NCBI RefSeq assembly: GCF_009761395.1
Contig: NZ_LEKN01000034.1
Coordinates: forward strand, 124,001-188,000
Direction of reading: 5' to 3'
Source: Ursidibacter maritimus
GTDB taxonomy: Bacteria; Pseudomonadota; Gammaproteobacteria; Enterobacterales; Pasteurellaceae
Length of the DNA: 64,000 nt
Positions 26,900 through 37,838 of this stretch are shown here, piece after piece (positions within the stretch are counted from its first letter, which is position 1; each line of letters starts with the position of its first letter). The notes below the pieces were generated by a model. That model searched no databases. It saw only the letters and a program-made list of their open reading frames with translations, and was not told the origin of the DNA. Position numbers and translations under genes: made by a program.

Positions 26900-27655
26900 A
26901 TGAAGAAAGAAGAAGTAGGACACCATTTTTTAGCTCGCTTAGGTAAAACACGTTTACGCCCAGGTGGCAAAACGGCGACAGATTGGTTAATTGCCAACGG
27001 TGATTTTAGAAAAGATAAAAAAGTCTTAGAAGTTGCCTGTAATATGGGGACAACAGCGGTCGAAATTGCAAAACAATTTGGTTGCCAAGTTGTTGGTATT
27101 GATTTGGACGAAGATGCACTCGCTAAAGCAGAACAGAATATCAAAGAGAATGAAGTGAGTGATTTAGTGCGAGTACAACGAGCAAACGCCACTAAATTAC
27201 CTTTTGAAGATAATAGTTTTGATATTGTTATCAACGAGGCAATGCTGACGATGTTACCTGCGGAAGCAAAAGAAAAAGCGATTCGAGAATATTTACGCGT
27301 ACTGAAACCAAACGGATTTTTGCTCACTCACGATGTATTACTCAATGGCGACAATGCGGAAAGTGTGATCACGAAACTACGAGAAGCAATTCATTTGACA
27401 GTAAGTCCTCTCTCTAAAGATGGCTGGAAAGAGACCTTTTTAAACTGTGGTTTCCGCAATGTAGAAACTTTTACGGGGGAAATGAGCTTGCTTTCCCCTA
27501 AAGGCTTAATCCACGATGAAGGCGTAATTGGAGCAATGAAAATTGTCGGCAATGCATTAAAACCTGAAAATCGTGATACTTTCAAGAAAATGTTCCAAAC
27601 TTTTAATGATCCTGAAAACCAATTAGGATTTATTGCTATTTGTAGCCAAAAATAA
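26900..27655 (+). CDS. Class I SAM-dependent methyltransferase
   Basis: 251 residues from the ATG at 26900 (AAGGTGGCAAAT ribosome site); an in-frame start 48 bp upstream is less likely. The AdoMet site is seen as VLEVACNMGTTAVEIAKQFG (motif I, about residues 42-61), VVGIDLDEDALAKAE (acidic motif post I), LPFEDNSFDIVINEAML (motif II) and the LRVLKPNGFLLTHD loop. The substrate is unknown; the N-terminus HHFLARLGKTRLRPGGKTATDWL may be substrate-specific. Confidence 0.85.
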   Translation: MKKEEVGHHFLARLGKTRLRPGGKTATDWLIANGDFRKDKKVLEVACNMGTTAVEIAKQFGCQVVGIDLDEDALAKAEQNIKENEVSDLVRVQRANATKLPFEDNSFDIVINEAMLTMLPAEAKEKAIREYLRVLKPNGFLLTHDVLLNGDNAESVITKLREAIHLTVSPLSKDGWKETFLNCGFRNVETFTGEMSLLSPKGLIHDEGVIGAMKIVGNALKPENRDTFKKMFQTFNDPENQLGFIAICSQK

Positions 27656-27688
27656 AATCAATAATACTTGCTATATAAGGAAATAGAT

Positions 27689-28741
27689 ATGTTGGATATG
27701 TTTCTCAACTGGTACAAACGAAAATTTAATGATCCACAAACAGTAGTACTACTGGGTATCTTACTGATTGGATTCGGTACTATCTATTTCTTTAGCGATT
27801 TATTGATGCCTCTTTTGGTCGCTATAGTCTTCGCTTATTTACTTGAATGGCCCATTCGTTTTTTAACTACATCATTGAAATTACCTCGCTCTCTCTCGTT
27901 AATTCTCGTACTTGGTGGGTTTATTTCTATTTCAGTATTCTTATTCGTCGTATTACTTCCGACACTGTGGAATCAAGCAGTAACTTTTTTGAAAGATCTA
28001 CCCGCTATGTTTAATCTACTTAATGAATGGTTACAAACGTTGCCAGAGCATTATCCTGAATTGATTGATTATGCAATGTTAGATTCACTCATGGCTGGTC
28101 TAAAAACCAAAATTTTGGGTTTCGGTGATTCACTATTAGCCTTCTCAGTCAATTCGATCGTGAGTATCGTGGGACTTGGTATCTATGCTTTCCTTGTTCC
28201 CTTAATGGTGTTTTTTCTGCTAAAAGATAAAACTTTATTCTTAAACGATATTGGGCGTTTTCTTCCTAAAAATCGCCGTTTAGCAACACGCGTTTGGGGA
28301 GAAATGCAACAGCAAATTGCAAACTATATTCGAGGAAAATTTCTAGAAATTATGATTGTGGGCGTAGTCACTTATATTATTTTTCTCTTTTTTGATCTAC
28401 GCTATCCTCTACTACTCTCTGTTGCTGTTGGTTTATCCGTATTAGTCCCTTATATCGGTGCAGTGTTAGTTGCGATTCCTGTTGCATTGGTTGCATTGTT
28501 TCAGTTTGGCTTATCGCCTGAATTTTATTATGTATTACTTGCTTTCGTCATCAGCCAACTACTTGACGGTAACGTTGTTGTACCTTTTCTATTTTCAGAA
28601 GCTGTTAATTTACATCCACTAACTATTATTGTTGCTGTGCTGATTTTTGGTGGGCTTTGGGGATTTTGGGGTGTCTTCTTTGCTATTCCTCTAGCAACAC
28701 TTGTTAAAGCGGTAGTCAATGCACTCCCAAAAACAGACTAA
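27689..28741 (+). CDS. AI-2E family transporter (PerM-like permease)
   Basis: 350 residues with eight predicted membrane segments and the family signatures [40 protein letters not shown], and [21 protein letters not shown] near the C-terminus. The family includes PerM, TqsA (autoinducer-2 exporter) and sodium/proton antiporters, so the cargo is not assignable. I chose the ATG at 27689 (AAGGAAATAGAT upstream) rather than one 21 bp earlier. It starts 33 bp after the methyltransferase and may be co-transcribed with it. Confidence 0.88.
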   Translation: MLDMFLNWYKRKFNDPQTVVLLGILLIGFGTIYFFSDLLMPLLVAIVFAYLLEWPIRFLTTSLKLPRSLSLILVLGGFISISVFLFVVLLPTLWNQAVTFLKDLPAMFNLLNEWLQTLPEHYPELIDYAMLDSLMAGLKTKILGFGDSLLAFSVNSIVSIVGLGIYAFLVPLMVFFLLKDKTLFLNDIGRFLPKNRRLATRVWGEMQQQIANYIRGKFLEIMIVGVVTYIIFLFFDLRYPLLLSVAVGLSVLVPYIGAVLVAIPVALVALFQFGLSPEFYYVLLAFVISQLLDGNVVVPFLFSEAVNLHPLTIIVAVLIFGGLWGFWGVFFAIPLATLVKAVVNALPKTD

Positions 28742-28794
28742 CCGATATTTGACCTAATTACGTTTTCAGAATAGAATGCAGAACGAAATCATAT

Positions 28795-28826
28795 AAAAGC
28801 CTATCCTCTGTGATAGGCTTTTTTAA
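28795..28826 (+). terminator. Terminator after the PerM-like gene
   Basis: An 11-bp stem AAAAGCCTATC / GATAGGCTTTT (28795-28805, 28812-28822), 6-nt loop, followed by T-run. Confidence 0.88.
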
Positions 28827-28853
28827 CTTAAAACCTTATGAATGTGGGATCTT

Positions 28854-29387
28854 ATGGCAAGAAAGCAACGAAAAAATGAAATAGATTGGACCGATGAAGA
28901 TGAAGAGATCATCTGGGTAAGTAAGAGTGAAATAAAACGAGATGCAGAACATCTCAAAAAACTAGGCGAGAATCTAATGGCGTTAAACCCAACCAATTTA
29001 GCCAAAATTCCATTAGAGGATAATTTACGTGAGGCGATTGAATTAGCACAACGTTTACGTTTAGAAGCTCGTCGCCGTCAAATTCAATATGTCGGAAAAT
29101 TGCTACGTAACGTTGATCCTGAACCTATTCAAGAAGCGTTAGATAAAGTGGAAAACCGCCATAATCAACAGCTAGCATTATTACAAAAATTAGAACTGAC
29201 TAGAGATCAACTTTTAGAACAAGGCGATGTGGCACTAAATCCACTTTTAGACGAATATCCACAGCTCGATCGCCAACATTTGCGTAATTTAATTCGTGGC
29301 GCACAAAAAGAAAAACAAGCCAACAAACCACCGAAAAATTACCGTGAAATCTTTCAATATTTAAAATCTATTATTGTGGAGAACTAA
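28854..29387 (+). CDS. darP: Dual-action ribosomal maturation protein DarP (YjgA)
   Basis: Ribosome-associated factor that takes part in late 50S maturation in E. coli. 177 residues from the ATG at 28854 (GGGATC upstream), very charged. DUF615 signatures: [42 protein letters not shown], and [20 protein letters not shown]. Length matches the family. Begins 31 bp after a terminator; sirB2 follows after 1 bp. Confidence 0.93.
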   Translation: MARKQRKNEIDWTDEDEEIIWVSKSEIKRDAEHLKKLGENLMALNPTNLAKIPLEDNLREAIELAQRLRLEARRRQIQYVGKLLRNVDPEPIQEALDKVENRHNQQLALLQKLELTRDQLLEQGDVALNPLLDEYPQLDRQHLRNLIRGAQKEKQANKPPKNYREIFQYLKSIIVEN

Positions 29388-29388
29388 A

Positions 29389-29736
29389 ATGCAATCTATG
29401 TTTTTTGCTCATATTGGCCTTGCTTATGTGAGTTTAGCGTTGTTATTAACGCGTGGGGTGTTATCTTCTCGTATGGTCGATTGGCGTCAATACAAAATTC
29501 TTCGTATTGCACCGCACCTTATTGATACACTACTTTTGGTATCTGGTCTGATTCTTTTTTTCTATTTTGGTTTCTCATTCGATGAACCATGGATTTGGTC
29601 AAAATTACTGTTTTTAGTACTATACATTGTATTCAGTGCTAGAGCTTTTAAGAAAGGTCAGCAATTCTCTTTAAAACACTTCTTACTCTCTGTTGTAAGT
29701 TTTATGTTAATGATGTTGTTAGCAACAATACATTAA
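29389..29736 (+). CDS. SirB2 family inner-membrane protein
   Basis: 115 residues, four hydrophobic helices (about 3-21, 40-60, 66-84, 93-113). Family marks: HIGLAYVSLALLLTRGVL and LRIAPHLIDTLLLVSGLILF. Function unknown; named after a Salmonella locus thought to affect invasion genes. The ATG at 29389 has GGAG in the end of darP and lies one base after its stop, so the two are translationally linked. Confidence 0.88.
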   Translation: MQSMFFAHIGLAYVSLALLLTRGVLSSRMVDWRQYKILRIAPHLIDTLLLVSGLILFFYFGFSFDEPWIWSKLLFLVLYIVFSARAFKKGQQFSLKHFLLSVVSFMLMMLLATIH

Positions 29737-29752
29737 TTGACAGTAAATTTAT

Positions 29753-29782
29753 CTATAAAGAGCTCATTTCAGCTCTTTATAG
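29753..29782. terminator. Hairpin between sirB2 and the ABC binding protein gene
   Basis: CTATAAAGAGCT / AGCTCTTTATAG, 12-bp perfect stem with a 6-nt loop between convergent genes. The T-run is displaced by 8 nt, so efficiency is uncertain. Confidence 0.6.
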
Positions 29783-29856
29783 ACCTACATTTTTTGTTAC
29801 ATATCTCACAAATTTCATTCAATAATCTTTGGGGCTGAAGTAGATTATCCCTCAAT

Positions 29857-30816
29857 TTAAAATACACTTTTTGCTTCTTTTAATAACGTTTCAGGTATTG
29901 TAATTCCTAATTCTTTTGCTGTATTTTGGTTGATTGATAGTTCCATTTTACTCACAGAGTGAGTTGCTATATCGCCCGCTTTTTCACCACGTAAGATGCG
30001 AGCTGCAACTTTACCTGTTTCCGCACCGATATCATATTGGTTTACTGCGTAAGCCGCTAATGCACCACGTTCCACGGTATCTTTATCTGCTGCAATCACC
30101 GGAATTTTCGCTTCTAGTGCTGCTTTATGTAATGCTTCATAAGCGGAAACTACCGCATTATCTTCTGAAATATAAATCGCTTGGACTTTGCTATTTAGGC
30201 TACGAGTAGCTGTGCCAATATCTGCACTACGTTGTACGGCAACAGGTATTACTTGAATATTCGCTTTTTTAGCCGCTTCTTTCAATTCATCAAGCACAAT
30301 CGCAGAGTTTACTTCCCCCGCACTATACACATAGCCAATCGCTTTTAAGTTTGGTACTAATGTTTGAATAAGTGAGAGTTGTGGTTCAATATCTTTATGA
30401 TCAGATATCCCTGTCACATTTGTTCCACTTGGCTTCCAAGATTTGACTAATTTTGCTGCTACTGGATCAGTTACTCCTGAAAAGACAATCGGAATGCTAC
30501 GAGTTGCCGCCACCACTGGTTGAGCACTTGGAGTGGTAATTGGAATAATGATGTCAGCTTTGTCCCCTACAAATTTACGTGCAATCTGTGCTGCTGTTGC
30601 GGTGCTACCCTGTGCCGATTGGAAATCAATTTTAATATTCTTCCCATCAACAAATCCTTCTTTTGCAAGCTCTTCAACAACACCTTTACGAATAGTATCT
30701 AATGCTGGGTGTTCCACAATTGCGGTAATCGCAACGTTGTGGAATTTTTCTTGAGCAATACTTGCCACAGAGAATAAACTTAATACACTGATCAATAATG
30801 TTTTACGTAATTTCAT
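29857..30816 (-). CDS. ABC transporter substrate-binding protein (PF04392 / TrpX type)
   Basis: A 319-residue periplasmic binding protein with a signal peptide ending SVASIAQ (about residue 22) and a two-lobed periplasmic fold. Family stretches: TAIVEHPALDTIRKGVVEEL, QSAQGSTATAAQIARKFV, PIVFSGVTDPVAAKLV and YAVNQYDIGAETGKVAARIL. Relatives bind aromatic amino acids (TrpX) or are uncharacterised. No permease or ATPase gene is adjacent on either side, so the partner must be encoded elsewhere or the protein is an orphan. ATG at 30816 after AAGGAAATTAT. Confidence 0.88.
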   Translation of the reverse strand: MKLRKTLLISVLSLFSVASIAQEKFHNVAITAIVEHPALDTIRKGVVEELAKEGFVDGKNIKIDFQSAQGSTATAAQIARKFVGDKADIIIPITTPSAQPVVAATRSIPIVFSGVTDPVAAKLVKSWKPSGTNVTGISDHKDIEPQLSLIQTLVPNLKAIGYVYSAGEVNSAIVLDELKEAAKKANIQVIPVAVQRSADIGTATRSLNSKVQAIYISEDNAVVSAYEALHKAALEAKIPVIAADKDTVERGALAAYAVNQYDIGAETGKVAARILRGEKAGDIATHSVSKMELSINQNTAKELGITIPETLLKEAKSVF

Positions 30817-30924
30817 ATAATTTCCTTACTAGATAAAAATAATATCGCATCTTTGTACTACTACATAAGTACATTTGATATAAATGTAATTTATCTTTGA
30901 TCATTAAGCAAGTATTTTTTGAAA

Positions 30925-30973
30925 AAAGTAAGCGGTGAGATAACGCAAATGTTTTACAAAATCTCACCGCTTA
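30925..30973 (-). terminator. USS-type terminator of sspAB
   Basis: A 13-bp perfect stem TAAGCGGTGAGAT and complement (30929-30941, 30961-30973), 19-nt loop, then CTTTTTTC on the minus strand. An inverted AAGCGGT pair forms the stem base. Confidence 0.85.
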
Positions 30974-30985
30974 TTGAGAATGGTG

Positions 30986-31402
30986 TTATTTTACTAATTT
31001 TAGATGTGTTGATTTGGTTTTTGGTGCTTTTTTAACCTTTATACTTTCTGTTTGTTCTGTTGAGCGTGCTAAATACTGTGCTTCATCATAATAAGTTTCT
31101 TCCTGAAACATTACACCATCTCCCGTTTCTTGAGCATATATAGCTTGGGCCGCACCAAATGGAATATAAATATCACGCAACATCCCTTGAAAACGTGCAT
31201 TAAAGCTAATTGCATCATCGTTCACAACATATTGTCCGATAGAACGTGGCGACATATTTAGGATAATTTTGTCATCACGCACAAATTCAGTAGGCACATC
31301 AACATCAGGATATGACGCATCCACCAAGAGATAAGGAGTATAATCGTTATCTAAGAGCCAGTTATAGTATGCGTGATAAAGATAAGGACGTAAGGGTTTC
31401 AT
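30986..31402 (-). CDS. sspB: ClpXP protease specificity-enhancing factor SspB
   Basis: Adaptor that tethers ssrA-tagged proteins to ClpXP. 138 residues: the folded domain covers 1-110 (YHAYYNWLLDNDYTPYLLVDA, SPRSIGQYVVNDDAISFNARF, IPFGAAQAIYAQETGDGVMF), then a flexible tail ending KSTHLKLVK, the conserved ClpX-docking module. Its ATG overlaps the sspA stop by one base (TAATG), so the pair is coupled. Confidence 0.96.
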   Translation of the reverse strand: MKPLRPYLYHAYYNWLLDNDYTPYLLVDASYPDVDVPTEFVRDDKIILNMSPRSIGQYVVNDDAISFNARFQGMLRDIYIPFGAAQAIYAQETGDGVMFQEETYYDEAQYLARSTEQTESIKVKKAPKTKSTHLKLVK

Positions 31403-32043
31403 TAGTCTTTATCATCCATTAAATTTTTAGGTGCACTTCCCCCCACAGACTGCACAAAACTATCACGTTTAAATACTCTAGTCATATAAGCTTTCACTGC
31501 CTTACTTCCTGCACCTGTAAATTCAACACCTAAATTATGCATACGCCATAATAATGGAGCAATGTAACAATCCACCAAGCTAAAATCGTCACTTAGGAAA
31601 TAGGTTGTTTCAGCAAATACAGGACCTAAAGATAAAACCTCTTCTTTTAACTGTTTTAAGGCTTTTTTAGCTTCTTCTGTGGTTGGATCTCTATCAATAA
31701 GATCAATCAATGAGTACCAATCATTTTGGATACGATGCATATTTAAGCGACATTGTGCTCGTAATACTGGATAAACAGGCATTAATGGAGGGTGGGGAAA
31801 ACGCTCATCAAGATATTCCATAATGATTCGAGCATTTGACAAAACCAAATCACGATCAACCAACGTTGGAATCGTTCCACGCGGATTAACTTCCATTAAA
31901 TCTTCAGAAATAGTGTTAGGTGCAATATTCTCAATCTCGTAGGCGACCCCTTTTTCTGCTAATACAATGCGAACTTGATGGCTATAAATATCCGTTTTTT
32001 CTGAAAAAAGCGTTGGTACAGAACGTTTGCTTGCGCTAGTCAT
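31402..32043 (-). CDS. sspA: Stringent starvation protein A (GST-fold)
   Basis: RNA-polymerase-associated regulator with a glutathione S-transferase fold but no transferase activity. Needed for stationary-phase and acid responses in E. coli. 213 residues from the ATG at 32043 (GGGAGA ribosome site; begins MTSASKRSVPTLFSEKTD). Longer in-frame starts upstream lack support. Signatures: DIYSHQVRIVLAEKGV, RGTIPTLVDRDLVL and IIMEYLDERFPHPPLMPVYP. In relatives the pair usually follows rplM-rpsI; here it does not. Confidence 0.95.
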   Translation of the reverse strand: MTSASKRSVPTLFSEKTDIYSHQVRIVLAEKGVAYEIENIAPNTISEDLMEVNPRGTIPTLVDRDLVLSNARIIMEYLDERFPHPPLMPVYPVLRAQCRLNMHRIQNDWYSLIDLIDRDPTTEEAKKALKQLKEEVLSLGPVFAETTYFLSDDFSLVDCYIAPLLWRMHNLGVEFTGAGSKAVKAYMTRVFKRDSFVQSVGGSAPKNLMDDKD

Positions 32044-32210
32044 TTTTTCTCCCATAATTAATACTGTCAAATAATCTCCAAATTCTAACATATCTTATAT
32101 AGTCAATAACAGCCTTATTTTTCTGCTGTTTCCATTGATAAACCTTTTGACGAACAACAAGAAAAAGTCTAGCATTTCACTACTTATCTTACTACTTAGA
32201 GGATCTACTA

Positions 32211-32528
32211 ATGGAAAATGCAAAAAAACAATGTTTCCAAGATATGTTGGAATACGTCCATCTTTACCGTTTAAAAAACAAACTCTTAAGAGAAACAGCT
32301 GATAATGACCGCAAAATTCGTGATAACCAAAAACGTATTTTATTATTAGACAACCTTAACCAATATATTACCGACTCAATGTCAGTAGAAGAAATTCGAG
32401 CAATTATTGCTAATATGCGTGAAGATTATGAAAATCGTGTAGATGATTATATGATCCGTAATGCTGAGCTCTCTAAAGAACGTCGTGGCATTCGTCAAAA
32501 AATGGCAGAACATAGCCATAAGAAATAA
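32211..32528 (+). CDS. yeeX: DUF496 family protein (YeeX-like)
   Basis: 105 residues, almost wholly helical and charged, likely a coiled-coil dimer. The family core is nearly unchanged: KKIRD-like [15 protein letters not shown] (about 35-49), [14 protein letters not shown], and [16 protein letters not shown]. Function unknown, though the family is widespread in gamma-proteobacteria and often linked with nucleoid or RNA work. AGAGGATCTACTA precedes the ATG. Confidence 0.92.
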   Translation: MENAKKQCFQDMLEYVHLYRLKNKLLRETADNDRKIRDNQKRILLLDNLNQYITDSMSVEEIRAIIANMREDYENRVDDYMIRNAELSKERRGIRQKMAEHSHKK

Positions 32529-32601
32529 CTCTTCTATCTAACTATCCTAGATACTTATTTAGGATAGTTATTCCCCAATCTTACATTCAGGAAGCCAAAT
32601 A

Positions 32602-33297
32602 ATGAAAAAAATAGAACGACTATTCGCCAATAATCACGCTTGGGCAACCCAAATGAAAGATGAACAATCTGATTATTTTAAACAGCTTGCAGAACATCAA
32701 AAACCTAATTACCTTTGGATTGGTTGCTCTGATAGCCGAGTGCCTGCTGAGAAATTGACTGGATTAGAACCAGGTGAACTTTTTGTTCATCGTAATGTTG
32801 CCAATATGGTCATTCATACTGATTTAAATTGTTTATCGGTGGTGCAATATGCAGTTGATGTCCTTGATATTGAGCATATTATCATCTGTGGACATACAAA
32901 TTGTGGAGGTATTAAAGCTGCGATTGGTACAGAAGATTTTGGCTTAATCAATAACTGGTTGCTTCATATTAAAGATTTATGGTTTAAACATAGTCATTTG
33001 TTAGGTCAGTTATCCTACGAACAACGAGCAGATATGCTTACCCGCCTAAATGTGGCAGAACAAGTGTATAACTTAGGCCGTTCATCTATTGTTGATTCTG
33101 CGTGGAAATCTGGGAAAACACTTTCTATTCACGGTTGGGTTTATGATGTCAATGATGGCTTCTTAAATGATCAAGGTGTTATCGCCACCAGCCGTAATTC
33201 ACTTGAAATTACCTACCGACAGGCCATTGCCAAATTGCTCACTGAAGCAGATCAGATATCAGAACAAAATAAACTTAACAATTTAACTACACCATAA
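32602..33297 (+). CDS. can: Beta-class carbonic anhydrase
   Basis: Zinc enzyme hydrating CO2 to bicarbonate, needed for growth in air by capnophilic Pasteurellaceae and for bicarbonate-using carboxylases. 231 residues with zinc ligands in CSDSRVPAE (Cys42, Asp44) and [13 protein letters not shown] (His98, Cys101). [13 protein letters not shown] and [12 protein letters not shown] are typical; the H. influenzae and E. coli Can enzymes of this type are allosteric. Start after CAGGAAGCCAAATA. Confidence 0.97.
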   Translation: MKKIERLFANNHAWATQMKDEQSDYFKQLAEHQKPNYLWIGCSDSRVPAEKLTGLEPGELFVHRNVANMVIHTDLNCLSVVQYAVDVLDIEHIIICGHTNCGGIKAAIGTEDFGLINNWLLHIKDLWFKHSHLLGQLSYEQRADMLTRLNVAEQVYNLGRSSIVDSAWKSGKTLSIHGWVYDVNDGFLNDQGVIATSRNSLEITYRQAIAKLLTEADQISEQNKLNNLTTP

Positions 33298-33319
33298 TTT
33301 GAGGGTATTTAGCTAAACA

Positions 33320-33358
33320 AAAAACGGTCAGTTCACAATGAATTTGACCGTTTTTCTT
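33320..33358. terminator. Terminator between can and mukB
   Basis: AAAAACGGTCA at 33320-33330 pairs with TGACCGTTTTT at 33345-33355 around a 14-nt loop; T-runs on both strands allow use by both convergent genes. Confidence 0.82.
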
Positions 33359-33374
33359 TACAGATTAACTTCTA

Positions 33375-36300
33375 CTATGCTTGCCCAAAACCTTTTAGTC
33401 CTACAACGTGAACGTATTCTTGGTTATTGGCAATCTTACGCACCAATTTATAGGTTGTGCCACGTTCTGGACTGATATTTTCAGGTGCTGCAATTACTAA
33501 TTGCATATCTAAACGTTCGCATAACTCAAATAACGTATTGATAGACATTGCATCAAGTCGAGCCGCTTCATCTAAGAAGAGTAAACGGCAAGGGAGAATG
33601 TCTTTTGCTCTTAAACGGCGAGATTCTTCCTCCCAACTTTGTACCACCATTAGCAAGATAGACATACCCGTACCAATCGCTTCCCCTGTTGATAATGCAC
33701 TACTTTCTGCACGCATCCAACCATCTGCACCACGGAAGGTTTCCACCTCTAAATCAAGGTAATTACGATAGTCTAATAACTCTTCACCAATTGTTTGTGG
33801 AGTACGCTGTCCCATTTCTAAATGTGGATTTACTCGTTTATAAAGCATTGCTAAGGCTTCTGAGAAACTTAATTTCTGATTTTCAAATAGATCAGTATGC
33901 TGTTCTCGTTCACTTGAAAGTGCATTCAGTAAAATAGCGTGAGTATCACGAATATTCACCACTAAACGTACACCTTTTACTTGACCAAAGGCAATATTTT
34001 GTAGCCCTTGGTTAAGCTGTAAAATACGATTTTGTTCACGTTGAATGGTTTTGCGTAGAATGTTAGCCACACTTTCTGCACTGATTGCTAATTTTTTCTC
34101 ACGACTGGTCAGCTCATTAGTTAAGCGAGAAAGCTCAATTTCCATTTGTTCAATGGCATCAATCGGATCATCGGTTTTAATAATATCCTGACGAATACGC
34201 TCACGCAGATGTTGATAGACTGAAATAAAGAACGCCACTTTATTTTCTGGTTTACGGTTATCTTCCGATGCACGCAGACTATCACGCAGGTATTCATTAT
34301 CAGCAACAGCTTGGCGTAATGCCCCCAATGCTTTATCTGAAATAGAACGCAATTCTTCAGCAGATTGATAAGCTAGCTCACGACGATTTAGGCGTTTCTC
34401 TACATCACTATTGCGTGACATTTGTAATACTAGACACCAACTTGCTTTCGCTTGTACCACAATTTCACGTTGGCTATGGTAATCTCGCTCTGCTTTACGC
34501 ATCGCTTTAGTCAGATTATCCATCTCTGCACCAATTACTGCGACTTGCTTGTCAAGATAACTCTTACGCATACGTTGTTGGCTTAAACGTTGTTGTAATT
34601 CATCACGACGTAACGTTGCACGTTCAACTGCTTCTAAATCATTACGAATACCGTATTCGTCCATTTCACGCAAAAGTTCTTGCAACATTTGATTTTTCGC
34701 ATCATAAGAACTGCGTAATGATGTCAGAACTTGGTTGTACTGCGTGAGTTGAGTTTGTGCTTGGCGTAGTTGATCACGCACTAATTCACGCTCTCTCTGA
34801 GCCACTTCTAAACGTTGGCGAAGTTGCTCATTTAATGCTGAACCTTCCGCTCCCACACTTTCTTGGTAGCTGAAATGTAAACGACGTTGAATGACATCAG
34901 ATAAACTAAATACTTTTTGTTTAAGCAATTTTTGTTGCTCAACCGACCGCTTGTAATCTTCTTGAAGTTGTTCAAATTGTGCTGGATCGCTCTTTAATGC
35001 TGATGCAATCGGCTCTAATTGAGCTAGATACTGCCCAAATTGGCGAATATATTGTTCATCCTCTTGTGCCGACAATAACTGTTCTTTGCACTCTTCTACT
35101 CTATCTTCTAAAGTTTCGTCCGCCAACACATTGAGCTGTGGCAACACTTTGTTTAATAGTTGTAGTTGAGCTTTGCTATTATCAAGTTGGTGTCGAATTT
35201 GTTGTTCTAGCCCATTGGCTTGATTAAGTTCACGTTCAATTTCAACCCGTTTTTGAGCAATTTGTTGCATTGCCACTTCAGGATCAGGCTGAAATGCTAA
35301 TGCTAAATGCGTACCGACAAATTGCGTTAAGTGTTGATGTAAACGTTGGCATTTTTGTACATCAAAAGCGCGCTCTGCGTGTTTTTCTGCGGTTTCATCT
35401 CGTTCTACTTTGAGCTTTTCTAGTTGCTTTTCACGAGATGCTCGTCCAAATAATGGTACTTCAGGGAATTTAGAGTAACGCCATTGACGATTAGAGACTT
35501 GAACAACCACACCATCAGCTAATTCTTCCGCATTAAATACGTTGTCATCAAAAGCGCTTGGATCGCCTTCAATCAGGTAAAGATCATCTGGGCAATCGTC
35601 TAACTGGGCTAATTGGGCTTTAGTTGCGTCTAAATCACGCACAACGATAGCGTGGCGAGCTTCGCCGTATAACGCAGAGAAATAGGGTGCATCTTCTAAT
35701 GACACATCATCATAAAGCTCTGAAAGTAATACGCCCCCGAATTTTTCAGCAAGATGATTTAAACGAATATCTTCTGCTCCATCAGGCTGGCTTAAACGTG
35801 AAATTTGTGTTTCTAACTGCTGTTCATAACGAGCTAAGTCATCACGTTCAAGGGTTGCTTCACGCTCACGACTTAGGGTGTTTTGCATAAACTGCATTAC
35901 AGATTGGCTTGCTTCAAAAGTTTCACCACATTGTTCTTGTAAACGTAATAAGGCAGATTGCGCGGTATGCCACGCAGGAGCATTTTGAGCCAGTTGTTGA
36001 TATTGTTGGTTAAGCTGTTCACGCTGTTGGCGTTGAGTAGAACGGATTTCAACAAATTCCGCCAACTCTGCTTCTAAATCTTCAACTTTGGCTTGTTGCT
36101 CTTCATAGTAAATTTCTAGCTCTTCCGCATTTTCTAGCTGTAATTGTGCTTTCTGATTAAATTCTGCAAGCAGACGTTGTGCATTTTGTTGCTGATGTAA
36201 ACGCTGTTCAAGATCAGTTAATTTTTGACGTAATGCCACCGCTTGTTGTGCGTGAGATTTTTGGGTTGGGTAGTGAGTTAAGAGCGTTCTCGCCTCTTCC

Positions 36301-37838
36301 CACGCTTGTAAGCGGTCTGTTTCACCCGAAATTTTGCAAACAAGTTCATAGGCTTTATCGAATTGTGTTTTTGCCATATCAGAAACAGATAGGCGTTGTT
36401 CTAAATCGAATACTTGATCGGTAATTTCTGTTTCTTGAGCCGAAAACTCCGCAAGGTAATCTTCCGCATTATGTAAATCTAAATGCGGTAAACCACAAAG
36501 TTGTTTTGCTTTTTCAAGGGCGTTAATCGCTTGTTGGTATTGCAATGCTCGGGTTTGTTGAGCATCTAACGCTTGTTGATAATCTGCCATTTGCGAACGT
36601 AGTCCTTCTACCACCTCTTCGCTCTCTTCTGCTCGAGCTTGGATCTGTTCGGTACGTTCTGCCATTTCTTCAACAGCAATTTGTTGTTCTTCTAACTTTT
36701 CGTTAAGTTCATCAACTTCACTTTGGTAGCGTTCTACTTTTTCTTGATGGCGAACAGCATTCATCACTAAATTAAGATGATCGGACGCACTATTATATTC
36801 CGCTTCAAGTACGCCTTCATTTTCTGCCAATTCATTCGCCTCTCGACTAAATTCAACAAAACGTTGCTGTTCAAGCAAAATTTGTGATTTAGCTTGATAC
36901 CATTCTTGGCGTTTTTCAACAGCTAATTGGACGTTACCTCGACGTTCGTTGGCGTGTCGCATAAAATCTGCTGAAACATAGTTAGTTGATTCGGTAATCA
37001 ACTTTTTAAACATATCACGATCAGACTGGGTAACTTTAATCGCCTCAAGGGTCATTCGGTTTTCACGCAATGCCGATTCCATATCTTGGAAGGCTTGGCG
37101 AACCCCTAAATTTTCAGGGAGTAAGTAATCACGCAGAGATTTCGTAATTACACTGGAAATCCCCCCGTAAAGTGATGCCTCAATCAATTTATAGAATTTA
37201 CTGCGATCACCCGATGAACGTAAACGTTTAGGAATAACCCCAAGATCAAATAAGAAACTATGGTAATCTGTAATTGAGCTGTATTGTTTAAACTGAATTT
37301 CTGAACCATCAAAACGATCTTTTAACTCATTGAGTGCCAAAACACGCGCATTTTTATCGCCAACTTGCTCAGTAAAAATAGAGATCACTGATTGTTCGGC
37401 AGGGATATTTTGGATAGAGAAAGAGCGAATATCGACTTTTTTATCTCGTCCTGCAATTTGTTGTAAACGCACACCTGTAATCACACGTTGTTGGCGTGAA
37501 TTTTCACTTTCTAAAACCGCATAACAGACACCAGCTTTGAGCTTACCATATAAGCCTTTATCACGAGAACTTGAGGTTGAACCCGCCTCAGTGGTATTAC
37601 GGAAGTTAATTAACGTTAAATCGGGGATCAATGCTGTGACAAAACCTGCCATCGTGGTAGATTTACCTGCACCATTTCCGCCCGATAAGGTCGTCACGAG
37701 ATCATCTAAATCAAAGGTACGAGCAAAAAAACCGTTCCAGTTAATCAATGTTAGGGAGCGGAATTTGCCACGAACAATCCCTTCAGGGCGTGCAAGCGGT
37801 GCGATTGGTTGATTATTTTGCAATTCGATATTTTCCAT
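33375..37838 (-). CDS. mukB: Chromosome partition protein MukB (SMC-like condensin)
   Basis: ATPase of the MukBEF condensin, which compacts and segregates the chromosome and binds topoisomerase IV. 1487 residues: N-terminal Walker [12 protein letters not shown] (52-62), long coiled coils with Glu/Gln-rich heptads, a central hinge (about 650-780, around [14 protein letters not shown]), and the C-terminal head with the signature [10 protein letters not shown] and Walker [12 protein letters not shown]. Length matches E. coli MukB (1486). The ATG overlaps the mukE stop by one base. Last gene of mukFEB. Confidence 0.98.
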   Translation of the reverse strand: MENIELQNNQPIAPLARPEGIVRGKFRSLTLINWNGFFARTFDLDDLVTTLSGGNGAGKSTTMAGFVTALIPDLTLINFRNTTEAGSTSSSRDKGLYGKLKAGVCYAVLESENSRQQRVITGVRLQQIAGRDKKVDIRSFSIQNIPAEQSVISIFTEQVGDKNARVLALNELKDRFDGSEIQFKQYSSITDYHSFLFDLGVIPKRLRSSGDRSKFYKLIEASLYGGISSVITKSLRDYLLPENLGVRQAFQDMESALRENRMTLEAIKVTQSDRDMFKKLITESTNYVSADFMRHANERRGNVQLAVEKRQEWYQAKSQILLEQQRFVEFSREANELAENEGVLEAEYNSASDHLNLVMNAVRHQEKVERYQSEVDELNEKLEEQQIAVEEMAERTEQIQARAEESEEVVEGLRSQMADYQQALDAQQTRALQYQQAINALEKAKQLCGLPHLDLHNAEDYLAEFSAQETEITDQVFDLEQRLSVSDMAKTQFDKAYELVCKISGETDRLQAWEEARTLLTHYPTQKSHAQQAVALRQKLTDLEQRLHQQQNAQRLLAEFNQKAQLQLENAEELEIYYEEQQAKVEDLEAELAEFVEIRSTQRQQREQLNQQYQQLAQNAPAWHTAQSALLRLQEQCGETFEASQSVMQFMQNTLSREREATLERDDLARYEQQLETQISRLSQPDGAEDIRLNHLAEKFGGVLLSELYDDVSLEDAPYFSALYGEARHAIVVRDLDATKAQLAQLDDCPDDLYLIEGDPSAFDDNVFNAEELADGVVVQVSNRQWRYSKFPEVPLFGRASREKQLEKLKVERDETAEKHAERAFDVQKCQRLHQHLTQFVGTHLALAFQPDPEVAMQQIAQKRVEIERELNQANGLEQQIRHQLDNSKAQLQLLNKVLPQLNVLADETLEDRVEECKEQLLSAQEDEQYIRQFGQYLAQLEPIASALKSDPAQFEQLQEDYKRSVEQQKLLKQKVFSLSDVIQRRLHFSYQESVGAEGSALNEQLRQRLEVAQRERELVRDQLRQAQTQLTQYNQVLTSLRSSYDAKNQMLQELLREMDEYGIRNDLEAVERATLRRDELQQRLSQQRMRKSYLDKQVAVIGAEMDNLTKAMRKAERDYHSQREIVVQAKASWCLVLQMSRNSDVEKRLNRRELAYQSAEELRSISDKALGALRQAVADNEYLRDSLRASEDNRKPENKVAFFISVYQHLRERIRQDIIKTDDPIDAIEQMEIELSRLTNELTSREKKLAISAESVANILRKTIQREQNRILQLNQGLQNIAFGQVKGVRLVVNIRDTHAILLNALSSEREQHTDLFENQKLSFSEALAMLYKRVNPHLEMGQRTPQTIGEELLDYRNYLDLEVETFRGADGWMRAESSALSTGEAIGTGMSILLMVVQSWEEESRRLRAKDILPCRLLFLDEAARLDAMSINTLFELCERLDMQLVIAAPENISPERGTTYKLVRKIANNQEYVHVVGLKGFGQA

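Noticed and set aside
26845-27327. Minus-strand 160-codon frame opposite the methyltransferase
   Set aside because: Ser/Thr/Lys-rich antisense shadow of a well-supported gene.
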